From: Proteles cristata cristata
Taxonomy: Eukaryota; Chordata; Mammalia; Carnivora; Hyaenidae
Direction of reading: 5' to 3'
Length of the DNA stretch: 64,000 nt
Assembly: GCA_017311185.1 (NCBI GenBank)
Contig: JAESUZ010003902.1
Coordinates: 1,550,001-1,614,000 of the forward strand
The translations under genes and the position numbers were made by a program. This document shows, in pieces, positions 12,311 to 21,560 of the stretch; positions within the stretch are counted from its first letter, which is position 1; the number at the start of each line of letters is the position of its first letter. The notes under the pieces were generated by a model. It was given only the letters and a program-made list of their open reading frames with translations, did not search any database and was not told where the DNA came from.

Positions 12311-13220
12311 ATTCCCAGCCTAACTCAGATCCACCACATTTCATCAAACCCCAGACACGCCATTATGTGTCGAGATGCCACAAATGAGAAAGTCCTGTAA
12401 GCAATCCCAGCTATGACAGGGGAGACATGTACTGACTTCAGAGAAGGGAGAAGGTAGAGGAGAAGTCAATGAATCCATGAAATACATTATTTGGTTCAAA
12501 AAAAAAAGAAAAAAACCTTCATTCTGCCTCTAAGTAGTGATGCGGGGGGAGCTGGCCTTACACAGTCTGGAGCAGCTTCTAATGGGGGGAGGCAGGACGC
12601 ACATGGACTAAAGAAAGCCCTAGTCACACCCACAAGCAAAACCACAGCCACGGCCAATCAGCACTAGTAAACAAGGCTCGGAGGTTCCAGGAAGCAAGGA
12701 GGGGGGCATGGGAAAGTGAGCTTTGGAGAGAGGAGAGGGCCGGGCTTGGAGGAAAAGGCAGGGGACCCTGGACATAACTCCAGAGGGAATAAAACAAGGT
12801 AAGGCAGGGCCGAGTGCTCTGTGCTGCTGTAAAACATGGCCAACGGGGAACGGAAGCAAAATCATAATGACTTGTTGTCGTCAAGCCCAACCCCTTGGCC
12901 TTCGACCCAGCGTCCCCACTCCCAATCACACTCAAGTAGGATTTTGTCCCTGGGGCCCAAAAAGAAGCAAAAGTAAACAGGGACTCCATGAGCAAACACT
13001 GGTGCAGGTCCCAGCCAATGATACACTTAGGGGCACGAAACTTAAGGAAGTGCCCGCTTGCGTGGTCAGTCGTGCAAGTGCAGGGTCACCACTCGAAAGC
13101 CTGCTTCAGATCTGTTCCCGGGCTACCTCGCTCGCCTCACCCAAGTTATGGCCCTGTGCTGGCGTCAGACCTCTCGAACAACAAGAAGAAATGCCGATCT
13201 TGGGACAGCATGTAAGCTTT
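12311..13220. other. Intron 1 sequence, nothing recognised
   Basis: Only a short A-rich run (12500-12517) stands out. Confidence 0.5.
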
Positions 13221-13224
13221 TCGG

Positions 13225-13315
13225 AAAAGATGTCATACTTGTTTGGCTCTGTGAGGCAGATGGCATCGTCCCCATTTTACATAAGGGGAAACTGAGGCCC
13301 TGGAAAATAACATGA
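13225..13315 (-). repeat. MIR fragment
   Basis: CTCTGTGAGGCAGATGGCAT, CCCCATTTTACATAAGGGG, AAACTGAGGCCC: the antisense MIR core. Confidence 0.65.
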
Positions 13316-13563
13316 GCCCTCTGATTGTGCTCATCCCAAATCTGTCACCTCTTTAGGGGTTCTCAGCATGCAGTTTCCCCCACTTCCAAAACAGTTCAGT
13401 CCCTGGCAGCCACCATTATCCCAGTCTCCCTGTGTCCCCCAGAAGAAGGAACATGATAGACAAGAAGGGTAAACTTGAATTTGCCTTTTCTCTCATAGGG
13501 GTGGCATGGGGAAGGATGGACCTAGCAGCTCTTGCACCATGGTCCCACACCCTACCCACAGGG

Positions 13564-13768
13564 TTTTTTTTTAATGCTTATTTATTTTTGAGAAAGAGAG
13601 AGACCGAGTGTGAGCAGGGGAGGGGCAGAGAGAGAGGGAGACACAATCTGAAGCAGGCTCCAGGCTCTGAGCTGTCAGCACAGAGCCCGATGCGGGGCTC
13701 GAACTCACAAACTACCAGATCATGACCTGAGCTGAAGTCAGACACTTAATCGACGGATTAAGGCGCCC
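13564..13768 (-). mobile_element. CAN-SINE
   Basis: Minus-strand copy starting TTTTTTTTTAATGCTTATTT and ending in a mutated head GGATTAAGGCGCCCC. A short flanking match (CTACCCACAG / CTCCCACAG) is probably the target-site duplication. Confidence 0.93.
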
Positions 13769-13777
13769 CTCCCACAG

Positions 13778-14598
13778 TGTCTTTGAGAGAGCAACAAATA
13801 TTCCAGAGCCCAGCGTCGGTGGCTTCATACTGTCCACCTGGCTCCGTTCCTGGCAAGGCAGGCTCTATCTGGAAGGTCAGAATGGGACTCTTGCTTAAAA
13901 ATAAAATGACCATAAAACCTATTAGCCTGGAAAGGATGTTGGAAGGGAGAGAGGATGGGACTGGGGAGGGAAAAGGGAGGTGAGGGGAAGAAGAACAAGG
14001 AACGATTCACCGAGCACCTTCTCTGGCCAGGTCACTGGCTGATGAGGATGGAAGGGAGGAGGAGACACAAACACGGAGCCTTTTCCTCGAGGCTCTGACA
14101 ATGCCTTTGAGGACAGCTCGGTGGCTGCCAGGGGGACACGTAGGCTGGGGTCCCCGGAGCAGAAGGATTCCTATGGGCGGACGAGCCAGATCCAAGGGAG
14201 AGTCCATCCTTTATCTCGGGCTTTCAGTGAAGCACTGGGCAGAGTCCAGAAGCCTGGTCGAGGCGGGATGTAGCCGTGTAAGCATGTGTTGGTGGGAGGG
14301 TGGAGAAGACCGTCCATCCTTTCCTGTACAGGAAGCATGTCGGCCACACAGTCCAGCAACAAAGGCTATTGGACTCTGAAAACCGGCACTGGCAGGGTTA
14401 AATGTCACAGAACCTTCACAGCCGCCTCGAACAGCAGGCCAAACACAGCCGGGCCTTGGGAGGACACACTCCGCACCCAGGGCCATGGGGATGGGGGTGC
14501 TCCACTCCACACCTGTGCGCGCCACTGCTTCCCCATCTTCCAACGACACAGAACACGGAGGACCTGCTGTCAGGCTGACAGGAGCCCTCACCCTCCAT
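13778..14598. other. Intron 1 sequence, nothing recognised
   Basis: Purine-rich patches (13935-14000), otherwise unique. Confidence 0.5.
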
Positions 14599-14599
14599 C

Positions 14600-14832
14600 T
14601 ACCACTCGCTGCCTGTGTGATCTTGCCCTAGTGACCCTGCCAACCTTGGTGTTCTCATCTGCAAAATGGAAACAATGCCCTCAGGGTGGTGAAGGCTAAA
14701 CAAAATGGGAGGGGGAGGGTAGGAAGGAAAATGCAGCTGCATTTATTGAGCACTTACTAGTCACCCACATTACCAGTCAGTGTGGGAAACACCGTGATGC
14801 CTGGCACCTAGTAAGGGCTCCGTAAGCTGGGA
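14600..14832 (+). repeat. MIR remnants
   Basis: First half is sense MIR (CTGTGTGATCTTGCCC, GTTCTCATCTGCAAAATGG). After a G-rich spacer comes a TTTATTGAGCACTTACTAG segment and GGCACCTAGTAAGGGC. These may be two separate fragments in different orientations. Confidence 0.6.
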
Positions 14833-15718
14833 TCATTGTCTTGTCGCATTGTTGTGCATTATTTTGATGTCACTCCGACCCAGGTGGGGTCCCAGGCGGG
14901 AGATGCAGGGAGACCTCGACACAGGCACACTGCCCCCTGGTGCCGCTGTTGGGGAATCGGCACCTGGGAGAAGAGCTCTTCCAGGGAACAAGTCTGTCTG
15001 CGCCAGGCCCTGGGCCCAGCCAGCCAGCCAGCCAAAGCTGCAGCCCCACCACACCAGCCTGGGGGGCAACCAGCCCTGTTGCCTGGACTTCGGTCCTCTC
15101 TGTTGCTGGGCAGGACCTGGAGCTCCCCAGATCCCTCTCTGCCGCTGCCCAGCCAAACGGAGCCTTGGCTCTCGCCTCTCTGCCCTCCCTCTGGAGGGTC
15201 CGGAGCAAACAGGGTGCAGCTCAGGCTGAAGCCACAGGAGGCAGGGGCAGCTGTCTCTCACAGGGTGGAGGAGGCTTGGCCTCAGCAGACCAGAAACAGA
15301 CCCATTTGCTGAGCATGAGTCTCCTCTGAAAAGGGCACCCCGAGCAGCCTCTGCCACCTCCCCTGTACACGGCCTCGTACCTCCCCCGAGAGGAGGGAGG
15401 GCTATGATGTCCACAGAGGAATCTGTGCTTCCTGCCCCCACCCTCGCAGGGGGCCATTTCACAGAGCAGGGGCAAACAGTGCCTGCCAGAACATGAGGAC
15501 TCAGGGAGGCTCCCAGACCCTGGAAACGGTCCTAAAAGCAGCCAAGTACCCTTGCATTCCTGAAAGGGTAGGGGATTGAAGAGCTGCCCCTCAAAGCCCT
15601 TTCAAAATAGCACAGAGGGCTAGGCTTGCTGTCAGGCCAGCAGCAGGGGCATGCAAGTGACCTTGGAAGAGCGTCAGGACACAGTGCCCGGCCCACCCTG
15701 CGTAAGCCACCTCTACAA
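14833..15718. other. Intron 1, GC-rich unique sequence
   Basis: GC-rich without CpG-island density. Contains a short (CCAG)n run at 15017-15034. Long open frames on both strands (up to 209 codons, 14833-15462) have no protein-family character. Confidence 0.5.
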
Positions 15719-16085
15719 ACCCCAGATCATCCTGATGTCAGAAGACTGTTTAGCGCAGCGAGAGGCAGGCATCATGAAGAAATTAAACTCCCGCTTTGAG
15801 GAAGAGGGAAGCCCGGGCTGACAGAAGCGGCTGGGCTGGAAAGTGGAGGCGGAAATTGCTCAAGTTAATACCTTCCAAGGCCCCTCGGGCCACTCCCAGG
15901 TCTTGTCTGAAGCTATTTACTTCCAGGGGGGAAAACCCTATTGATCTTCATTCAGCTCCTGTCTGCTCCTACAAGGCGGCAATGCTTCAGCGTATCACCA
16001 GTCACTGTAAGAAATTCCTCATTGTTTTACACACGGCTCCCAAACTCAGGAGACGAATGTTCAGGACCATTTGGGTGAACTGATC
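15719..16085. other. Candidate conserved non-coding block A (intron 1)
   Basis: Repeat-free, moderately AT-rich sequence 3.8 kb downstream of exon 1, with motif-like stretches CAAGTTAATACCTTCCAAGG and CAGTCACTGTAAGAAATTCC. No coding signal. Regulatory status is inferred only from repeat depletion and composition. Confidence 0.3.
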
Positions 16086-16689
16086 GGAGACGATGAAGAT
16101 GGGGCTGGGTTGGGAACTCGGGGTGGGGGGGGCGGGAAGAGGATCTCATTCCCTGGGGACAGACTGCTGCAACTGCCTGCTGGGTACCCCCCTCCTCCAG
16201 ACCAGGTTCGGGGTCTTGAGGCTCATCTGTTCTGCTGTCCGTAGATGCTCAGAGAGTCCAGAGCTGAGCCAGCCCTTCCCTCTCTACCCCACCCCCATCC
16301 CCAACACATACACCTGCTTTATGTCTCTGCAGTCATTTGGCTCTGAACCTCCCCCTGGCTGGCTAGAGATCATCACCATCCACCAGAGCTCCCCGGCTGC
16401 TGCCACCACTGTCTGGTTCCCTTTTCAAGTTCCAAGCTGGCCTTCGATCCTATGGTACGCACGGAATACGAGAGAGCCTCATGTAACCACGAAACCTTTA
16501 ACAGCACAGCCCATCCCCACCAGTCTGCACAAAAAGGCACTTTGAAGCCACAGAATATCCCAAACAATCACAGCCAACCCAACGGTGTTTTGCAGATGGG
16601 GAAACTGAGGCTCGAGGTGGGGGAGGGGGCAGTGCAATTTGGCCTCCTAGCTCCCAGCCTAAGGCCCCTCCCCTTCAGCTTCTAGGTCA

Positions 16690-17140
16690 TATAACCAGGT
16701 AATCCAGGTTCCCGCAAAAGGTCACTGAAGCCCGTCTGAGAAGATCCACGCGTTAAACTGCTTCCCATGAGTGAAGAGCAGAATCCATCCCAACAATAAT
16801 AACGATGATAAGAGTAATAATAAAATGCCGAACAATATGCCTTGAAAACCTTCAATGAGCGACACTTGATAATCACACGCAGATACATCTTTCACATATT
16901 CATATAAAATAATCAATGATCATTTTTTCCCGCAGACTACAATCCAATTACTCTCTCTCCCTCGCTCTCTCCCTCACTCTCCTTTGTTACTTGCAAACCA
17001 TCCAAGCAATCAATGCCTTGACCTCTCTCTCTGATAGACACAATTACAAAAAGACAGAGCAATGCAATTCATCTATTCAAGATGGATTGTTTGAACACTC
17101 TGTCACACTGCTGAGCTATCCATCTCCTTGTCTAAGAGAA
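16690..17140. other. Candidate conserved non-coding block B (intron 1)
   Basis: AT-rich unique sequence about 2.8 kb inside intron 1, with ACTTGATAATCACACG, ATAAAATAATCAATGATCAT and CAATCCAATTACTC, rich in homeodomain-like ATTA/TGAT cores. A pyrimidine-rich stretch (16955-16985) is included. Confidence 0.35.
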
Positions 17141-17448
17141 AATTTCAGCCCCCAAAAAAGGCACAAAGAAAGAGGCGGGCACGCTGCTCCCCAGCCCCGA
17201 GAGCCCCTCACACACTTGCAGGAAAACCCTCTCCCAAGCTGGTGTTTGAGGATGCCTGCCTGCTGGAGAATTCGGCTCCAGGCACAGCCAGCTCAGGCAC
17301 CAATCTCAGGAACCAGAAGCACCCAGCACACTCCCGAACCCCATTTCCAGAACCTCAATTCCTGCAGCCCTTTTCTGATGCCACGGGTGAATCAGAAAAG
17401 GGAGATGGTGTGGGACCCAGCTAAGCCGCTGTGTTTGGGTTTCTGCAT

Positions 17449-17450
<2 letters not shown>

Positions 17451-17481
<31 letters not shown>

Positions 17482-17527
17482 CGCGCGCGCGTGCACAGGC
17501 ACGCACGTGCACACATATGCGTGCACT
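17451..17527. repeat. (GT)15 followed by alternating CG/CA tract
   Basis: Fifteen GT units at 17451-17480 run into TCGCGCGCGCGTGCA and then a CACGCACGTGCACACATATG stretch. Nearly 75 bases alternate purine and pyrimidine, a classic Z-DNA-prone arrangement, 2.3 kb inside intron 1. Confidence 0.93.
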
Positions 17528-17759
17528 CCCGAGCCCATGGGCCCGCCATGTCCACTGTTTCCCTGGTCCCAGCTAAAGCTCCAGCCTGGACTCCCAAGGC
17601 TGGAAGTTCAGTTCCTCAGCAAAGCTCCAGAGAAGCCCAGAGGCCTCAGAACCTTCCCATCCTCAGTCCAAGCTGGTACAGCTCCAGCGGTCACCTTTGG
17701 CATCCACACAGCACCCCAGTCCTCCGCCTGGGAATCAAATGGGGCAGGGCTCTAGGATA

Positions 17760-17960
17760 TAAATGGCTTGGGCCGACATGCTAATTAATCCTGGGGCTTA
17801 ATACGAAGAAGATTAGAAGAGAGGAGGGCTTTGCCATCCTTAATTGCATTATTACAAGCTGAACCCAAGAAAGGGCAGGCAGGCTGGGGCTTCCCTTCAG
17901 GGCAGTGAAGAGCCCCCCCAGTGAAGTCAATTTCACAGTAAGAGGAGGCAGCTAAGGATA
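17760..17960. other. Candidate conserved non-coding block C (intron 1)
   Basis: AT-rich unique patch in GC-rich surroundings. Clustered homeodomain-type cores: CTAATTAATC at 17781-17790, CTTAATACG, and CCTTAATTGCATTATTAC at 17838-17855. Confidence 0.35.
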
Positions 17961-18317
17961 GCCATCCGACCCCTCCCTGGCTCATCCTTCTGGGGCTGTC
18001 CTCACGGGCTCCTGACTTGCTGGGGCCCCAGAGACCTCCACCCCTGAGGCTAGGCAGGGAGCATACCCAGCTCTCCGCCCCCCTCCCCCTGCAGAGGAAA
18101 GGAAGCTGCAATGCGTGGGACGGGCACAGAGCACCTTTTGGGGCCCCCCTCCTTTCTCTCAAGGGCATCCTACTATGTAGGGTCCCCAAAAGACAGGGAA
18201 AGAAGGAGGGAATAAAAGAAGTGCTGGCCGACTCCTAAGGTTTTGCCTGCCCCTGGAATGGTAATCAAACAGGGAGCTGGAGCAGGCAAAAGAGCAGATA
18301 TAAAAGACATGATTTTT

Positions 18318-18318
<1 letters not shown>

Positions 18319-18370
<52 letters not shown>
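18319..18370. repeat. (GT)26 microsatellite
   Basis: Perfect 52-base GT run, 1.4 kb from the GRIK3 exon 1 donor. It is the longest pure dinucleotide run in the window and likely polymorphic. Confidence 0.97.
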
Positions 18371-18373
<3 letters not shown>

Positions 18374-19775
18374 GCTTGCCAAGAGCAGCCTGGGCTGCAA
18401 AGGGTTAAGTCTGACCGTGAGGGATGTCCCCAGAGTCCCGTGCCTGGACTCCTATGTCTCCTTCGCCTCGGGGTGCGGGGTGCGAGTCTACCAGGGTCCC
18501 GGGCATGGACTGAAGGACCCCTGCGTGCGTGCGCAGCGCTGAGCACCGCGCTCTACCCCCATCCGGATGTTGAGTTCAGGAGGTTGCGGTATCCAAGAGC
18601 GAGCCACGAAGACATGCCCCCAAACACCCCGGATTCCTGACCACCTCCTAGTACCTCAAGTACCGAAACCAAGTCTGACCTCGGCTCCCCGCATCCCCTC
18701 AAGCCACCAGCAGTCCTCTCCTGGAGAAGAGCCACGAGGCGGGGGAAGGTGGCCCTGGCTCAGGAGAGCTCTGCCCGCCTTGTGCCAGATGCTGGTGGTG
18801 GCGCCTCGCGAACCCAGGAGGCCCAGGTCTCCGGCCTGGCGGCAGGCGCAGAGCCTGCGTGGCCGAGGCTCCCGCGTGGCCAGGCCGGGCCCAACCCTGG
18901 CGGTCGCGGGCCTGGGACCCGCAGGGTCTGCCGCGCTGTCCGGAGCGCTGTCTACAAGGGTGCCTGCGGCGGCCACAACAAAGTTAACGCCCGGAGTCGG
19001 AGTCTCAGGCGAGAAGAGAGCAGAGACGCGGCAGCCCCGGAAAGCCGCGCGCGGCCCCGCCAGCCGCCGCCAGCTGCGGAGGGATTTCGGCTAACTTTGA
19101 AAGCCGCTCGCATCCCTCGCGCCACATTCGCGGCCGCAGCAGAAAGGCTCTCTCGCTCCCTTCCCCCTAGCCGCGAGGGAACGCCGGAGTGACCGGCCGG
19201 GGACTGCCCCTCCCCTACCCCCAAGCCACTGGGCTGGATCCCCCCCCCCTTCCCCGAGGCTGGAGGAGACCGCGGGGAGGAGAGACCCGCTGCCCCCGTC
19301 CTGCGAAGCCGTCCCTCGCGTCCCCGCCGCGGCCGCTGGAGCGGTGCCCCAGGTGGGGGCGGGGGCCTGCCGGGAGCGCGGAGGAAAGAGAAGTTGGCGC
19401 CTTCCGCAGGGTTCCCGCTCCGCGGAGAAGCCCGGTCTCAGAACTCGGTCTGTGGCCGGTCGTGCCGGCAGTGGCCGGGAAACGCGCCCGCCACTCGGGC
19501 TGGGGCTGGGACGCTTCGCTCCTCTCCGCCAGGTCCGGCCTCTCACGGGCGCTCTCCAAGGGCCCCTCGCCCTCCGCGGCCCGGCTGCCTCCTCCCCACT
19601 AAGTAAGGCCCGTGACCCCGGCTTCGGAACTTTGTCCTCCAAGGGACGAGCCCCCGGTGGTCACCCGGCCCCGGCGGCCCGCAGAGGTCGGGAAAAATCT
19701 CTTGGGATCGCGCTCGTTGGCTTCCCCGCGCCCGCCCCCGCCCGGGCGCACAGAGACCCCCGGCTCCGGGGAGCC

Positions 19776-19781
19776 CTTACC
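19776..19781 (-). promoter_or_regulatory. GRIK3: 5' splice donor of GRIK3 exon 1
   Basis: On the minus strand the exon ends ATCCGGATCG and the intron begins GTAAGGGCTC. GTAAG matches the U1 consensus well. The donor splits a glycine codon after its first base (phase 1). Confidence 0.93.
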
Positions 19782-19895
19782 GATCCGGATGACGTGGGGC
19801 ATCCCGCGCGAGTCCGGGATCCAGAAGGCGCACACGAGGAGCCCGGCCCAGTATTCCCAAACCAGACTCCGGAGGCGCCGCCAGGGAGCGGTCAT
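19781..19895 (-). CDS. GRIK3: GRIK3 coding exon 1 (signal peptide and start of the mature kainate receptor subunit GluK3), partial gene
   Basis: This is the first coding exon of glutamate ionotropic receptor kainate type subunit 3, a subunit of glutamate-gated cation channels in neuronal membranes. The ATG is at 19895-19893, with A at -3. Thirty-eight full codons follow, then one base (phase 1) before a consensus donor reading G|GTAAGG at 19781/19780. The peptide starts MTAPWRRLRSLVWEYWAG and continues through a hydrophobic LLVCAFWI core to SRGMPHVIRI, which I recognise as the N-terminus of mammalian GluK3. The basic start (WRRLR), the hydrophobic stretch at about residues 11-26 and the small residues near 29-31 fit a cleaved signal peptide of about 31 residues. 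The exon therefore ends about seven residues into the mature amino-terminal domain. All later exons (rest of the ATD, ligand-binding domain, pore, C-tail) lie beyond position 1. Reading on past the donor gives low-complexity GC-rich sequence, which confirms the exon end. Identity is from memory of the family, not a search. Confidence 0.96.
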
Positions 19896-19956
19896 CGTTG
19901 GGCGCCGCCGAGCGTGCCCGGGGCGCGGCCGTGGCGGGCTCCCTGGGGCGGCAGCT

Positions 19957-20058
19957 CTAGGCGCGGGCGCGCAGCAGCCCCCGAGGCGCCGCCTGGCCCA
20001 GCTGCCCGGCTCCCGAGCGCCGCTGCGAGTGGGGGGCGCCCCGCGGCGCCGCGCACAT
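19957..20058 (-). other. Candidate upstream ORF (33 codons) in the GRIK3 5' leader
   Basis: An ATG at 20058-20056 with A at -3 opens a 33-codon frame (MCAAPRGAPHSQRR...) closed by TAG at 19959-19957, 61 bases before the GRIK3 start. If transcription begins above 20058, ribosomes would meet this ATG first, so it could lower GRIK3 translation or allow reinitiation. The peptide is Ala/Arg/Gly-rich and looks like ordinary GC-rich translation, so only its position matters. It is a leader feature, not a claimed protein. Confidence 0.35.
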
Positions 20059-20133
20059 CTTACTGGGGGGCCGCCCCGCCGGCGCCCGCCCCGCCCGGCT
20101 GCCGCCCACGGGCCGCCCGAGAGCGAGGCTCCT

Positions 20134-20200
20134 GGGCTCCGCCCGGGCTCCGCTCGGGCTCCGCTCGGACTCCGCTCCGGCTCGCGTCGGCTCGGCTCCC
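20134..20200. repeat. Tandem 11-mer array (GGGCTCCGCTC-type) in the GRIK3 leader/promoter
   Basis: Four near-identical 11-base units (GGGCTCCGCCC, GGGCTCCGCTC twice, GGACTCCGCTC) are followed by decayed units CGGCTCGCGTC and GGCTCGGCTCC. The array lies about 240-300 bases upstream of the GRIK3 ATG. The 11-base period is not a multiple of three, and copy number may vary between animals. Confidence 0.8.
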
Positions 20201-20830
20201 GCGCGGGCTCCCACCTGCCCCGGCTGCCGGGCGCTGGCGGGCGGGCTGCACGCGTCTCCGGCCGCTCCTCCTCCAGCCGCCGCCAATGCTATCGCCCGGG
20301 CTCGCACAAAGCCCCGGAGTGGAGTTGCACGCGCGCGCACACTCCCTCCCAGCCCCCTCCCCGCGCCCTGCCTCCCGCCTTCCGCGCCGCCCGCCGCCCG
20401 CGCTCCCTCCGCGCACTCCCCCGCGCACACACACTTCACACTCACGCCCGCCGAGGCGTACACTCGCGCGCTCACACCTGCGCAGAGGGCGGGGAAGGGG
20501 ACCCTGGACCCGGTTTGGGGGGACTCCCGGAGAACGAGGATTCTCCTCGCTTCCCAGATGTCCCCATCCGCCCTGCCGCCCCCAGTCCCTTCGACTGCGA
20601 GGGCGCGGAGCCTGGGAGCCGGGCGTGGAGCAGGAGAGCTGGCACCGCGAGCTGGGCGACGGCGGCAGCCTAGCGGCCCGACCAGCTGGAGGAGACGCGC
20701 CCGCCGGAGCAGAGGGACGCGGAGCCCGCCGTCTGCGGAGGCTCGCCTTCCAGCTCCCACGCAGCGGGCGCAGGCTAGACGGCGGCGACGGGAGACGGAC
20801 CCGGGAACCGGGTTCCCTCCCTAAGCTCAT

Positions 20831-21184
20831 CTCTCGGGGAGGCATAGTTGGGGCTGGGGCTCCGGGAAGACAGGATTCAAAGGGAATTGTCCCCGCTGGG
20901 CTAGGGGAGCCGCGGGAGCTGGTAGCGGTGGGACTGCCCAGGCAGACCCTCTGCCTTGGAAGGCAGGACTTGACGGCCCCCGGCAACCGCAGGGGTTTGG
21001 GGGGAAGATAGCTAAATCCTTACACTCGGAGGGCATCTGAGATGCACTCTGGTACTTGCCGCCCACCCATCTTCCCCCAACTGTGCAGGAGGGGCTTGGC
21101 CCCCTTCCCCTTTCCTCCTGAGAACAAATAAAGAGAAACTGTCATTTTCCGTAGGATGGAGCAACACCCATGGGGGAACAAGCT
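20831..21184. other. Upstream flank, transition out of the CpG island
   Basis: GC content drops steadily; no repeat or gene recognised. Confidence 0.5.
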
Positions 21185-21560
21185 AGAAGGGGTTAAAAAA
21201 AAAAACCCAACAACCTTGTTTATTAGCAATAATAAATTTTTTTTTCAAGTGGCGCTGGGTGTCGAGGGAAAGGAAGGGCTATGGAGCGAGTCTGGAGCAG
21301 GAGGCTGGGAATTACGCAGTTAGGCGAGTTTAATGACCTTTTTGACAGAGACAAAGCGGTGCCGATACAGTAGATAAATAAACGGATCTGTCACCGGGCA
21401 GCGGCTAGGCTGTGTGTGAATTTATTTTTCTCGTTTAAATAATTTGATCTATTCCGTCATTCCCAATATCTCCCATTTGCCAGCTGTCTGGTAAGAGCAT
21501 GGCCCCCAACATCTGAAAAGCAAATCTTTGATTTTCTTACAAACAGACTGAGTTCAGCTC
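21185..21560. other. Candidate conserved non-coding block D (1.3 kb upstream of GRIK3 ATG)
   Basis: AT-rich unique block directly beyond the CpG island, including TTTATTAGCAATAATAAATT, GAGTTTAATGACCTTTTTGA, TCGTTTAAATAATTTGATCT and TTCCGTCATTCCC. It is free of repeats and of coding signal. Position and composition fit a promoter-proximal enhancer; this is inference. Confidence 0.4.

Larger units (their letters stand above)
19896..20450 (-). promoter_or_regulatory. GRIK3: GRIK3 5' UTR and proximal promoter region
   Basis: The sequence just upstream of the GRIK3 ATG is extremely GC-rich and CpG-dense, with no repeat element in it. Clustered GC boxes (GGGGCGG on the minus strand, for example in 20070-20098) and the absence of an obvious TATA box suggest a CpG-island promoter with dispersed start sites. 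The exact transcription start cannot be set from sequence alone, so the boundary between 5' UTR and promoter is unknown. Purine/pyrimidine-alternating CA/CG stretches lie at its distal end (about 20325-20480). Confidence 0.7.
18740..20830. promoter_or_regulatory. CpG island spanning GRIK3 exon 1
   Basis: CpG dinucleotides are frequent and GC content is very high from about 18740 to 20830, in sharp contrast to the CpG-poor DNA on both sides. The island runs from about 1 kb inside intron 1, across exon 1, to about 0.9 kb upstream of the ATG. It explains the long spurious open frames on both strands here. Such islands over a neuronal developmental gene are often polycomb-regulated; that is inference. 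Confidence 0.9.

Noticed and set aside
14833..15462. 209-codon minus-strand frame in intron 1
   Set aside because: No domain, heavy overlap with open frames on the other strand, GC-rich composition.
16915..16940. Acceptor-like TTTTTTCCCGCAG on the plus strand
   Set aside because: Wrong strand for GRIK3 and no open exon follows with coding character.
19599..19780. Continuation of the GRIK3 frame past the donor to a stop at 19599
   Set aside because: Beyond GTAAG the translation becomes Gly/Arg-rich and departs from the GluK3 sequence; this is intron.
19612..20673. 353-codon plus-strand frame overlapping the same island
   Set aside because: Same composition artefact in another frame.
20060..20986. 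308-codon minus-strand frame upstream of GRIK3
   Set aside because: GC-driven, Arg/Gly/Ala-rich, not in frame with the GRIK3 start and without family resemblance.
19344..21011. 555-codon open frame on the plus strand through the CpG island
   Set aside because: Proline/arginine/alanine-rich low-complexity translation, antisense to GRIK3 exon 1 and caused by lack of AT-rich stop codons in GC-rich DNA. No domain, no splice or start evidence.
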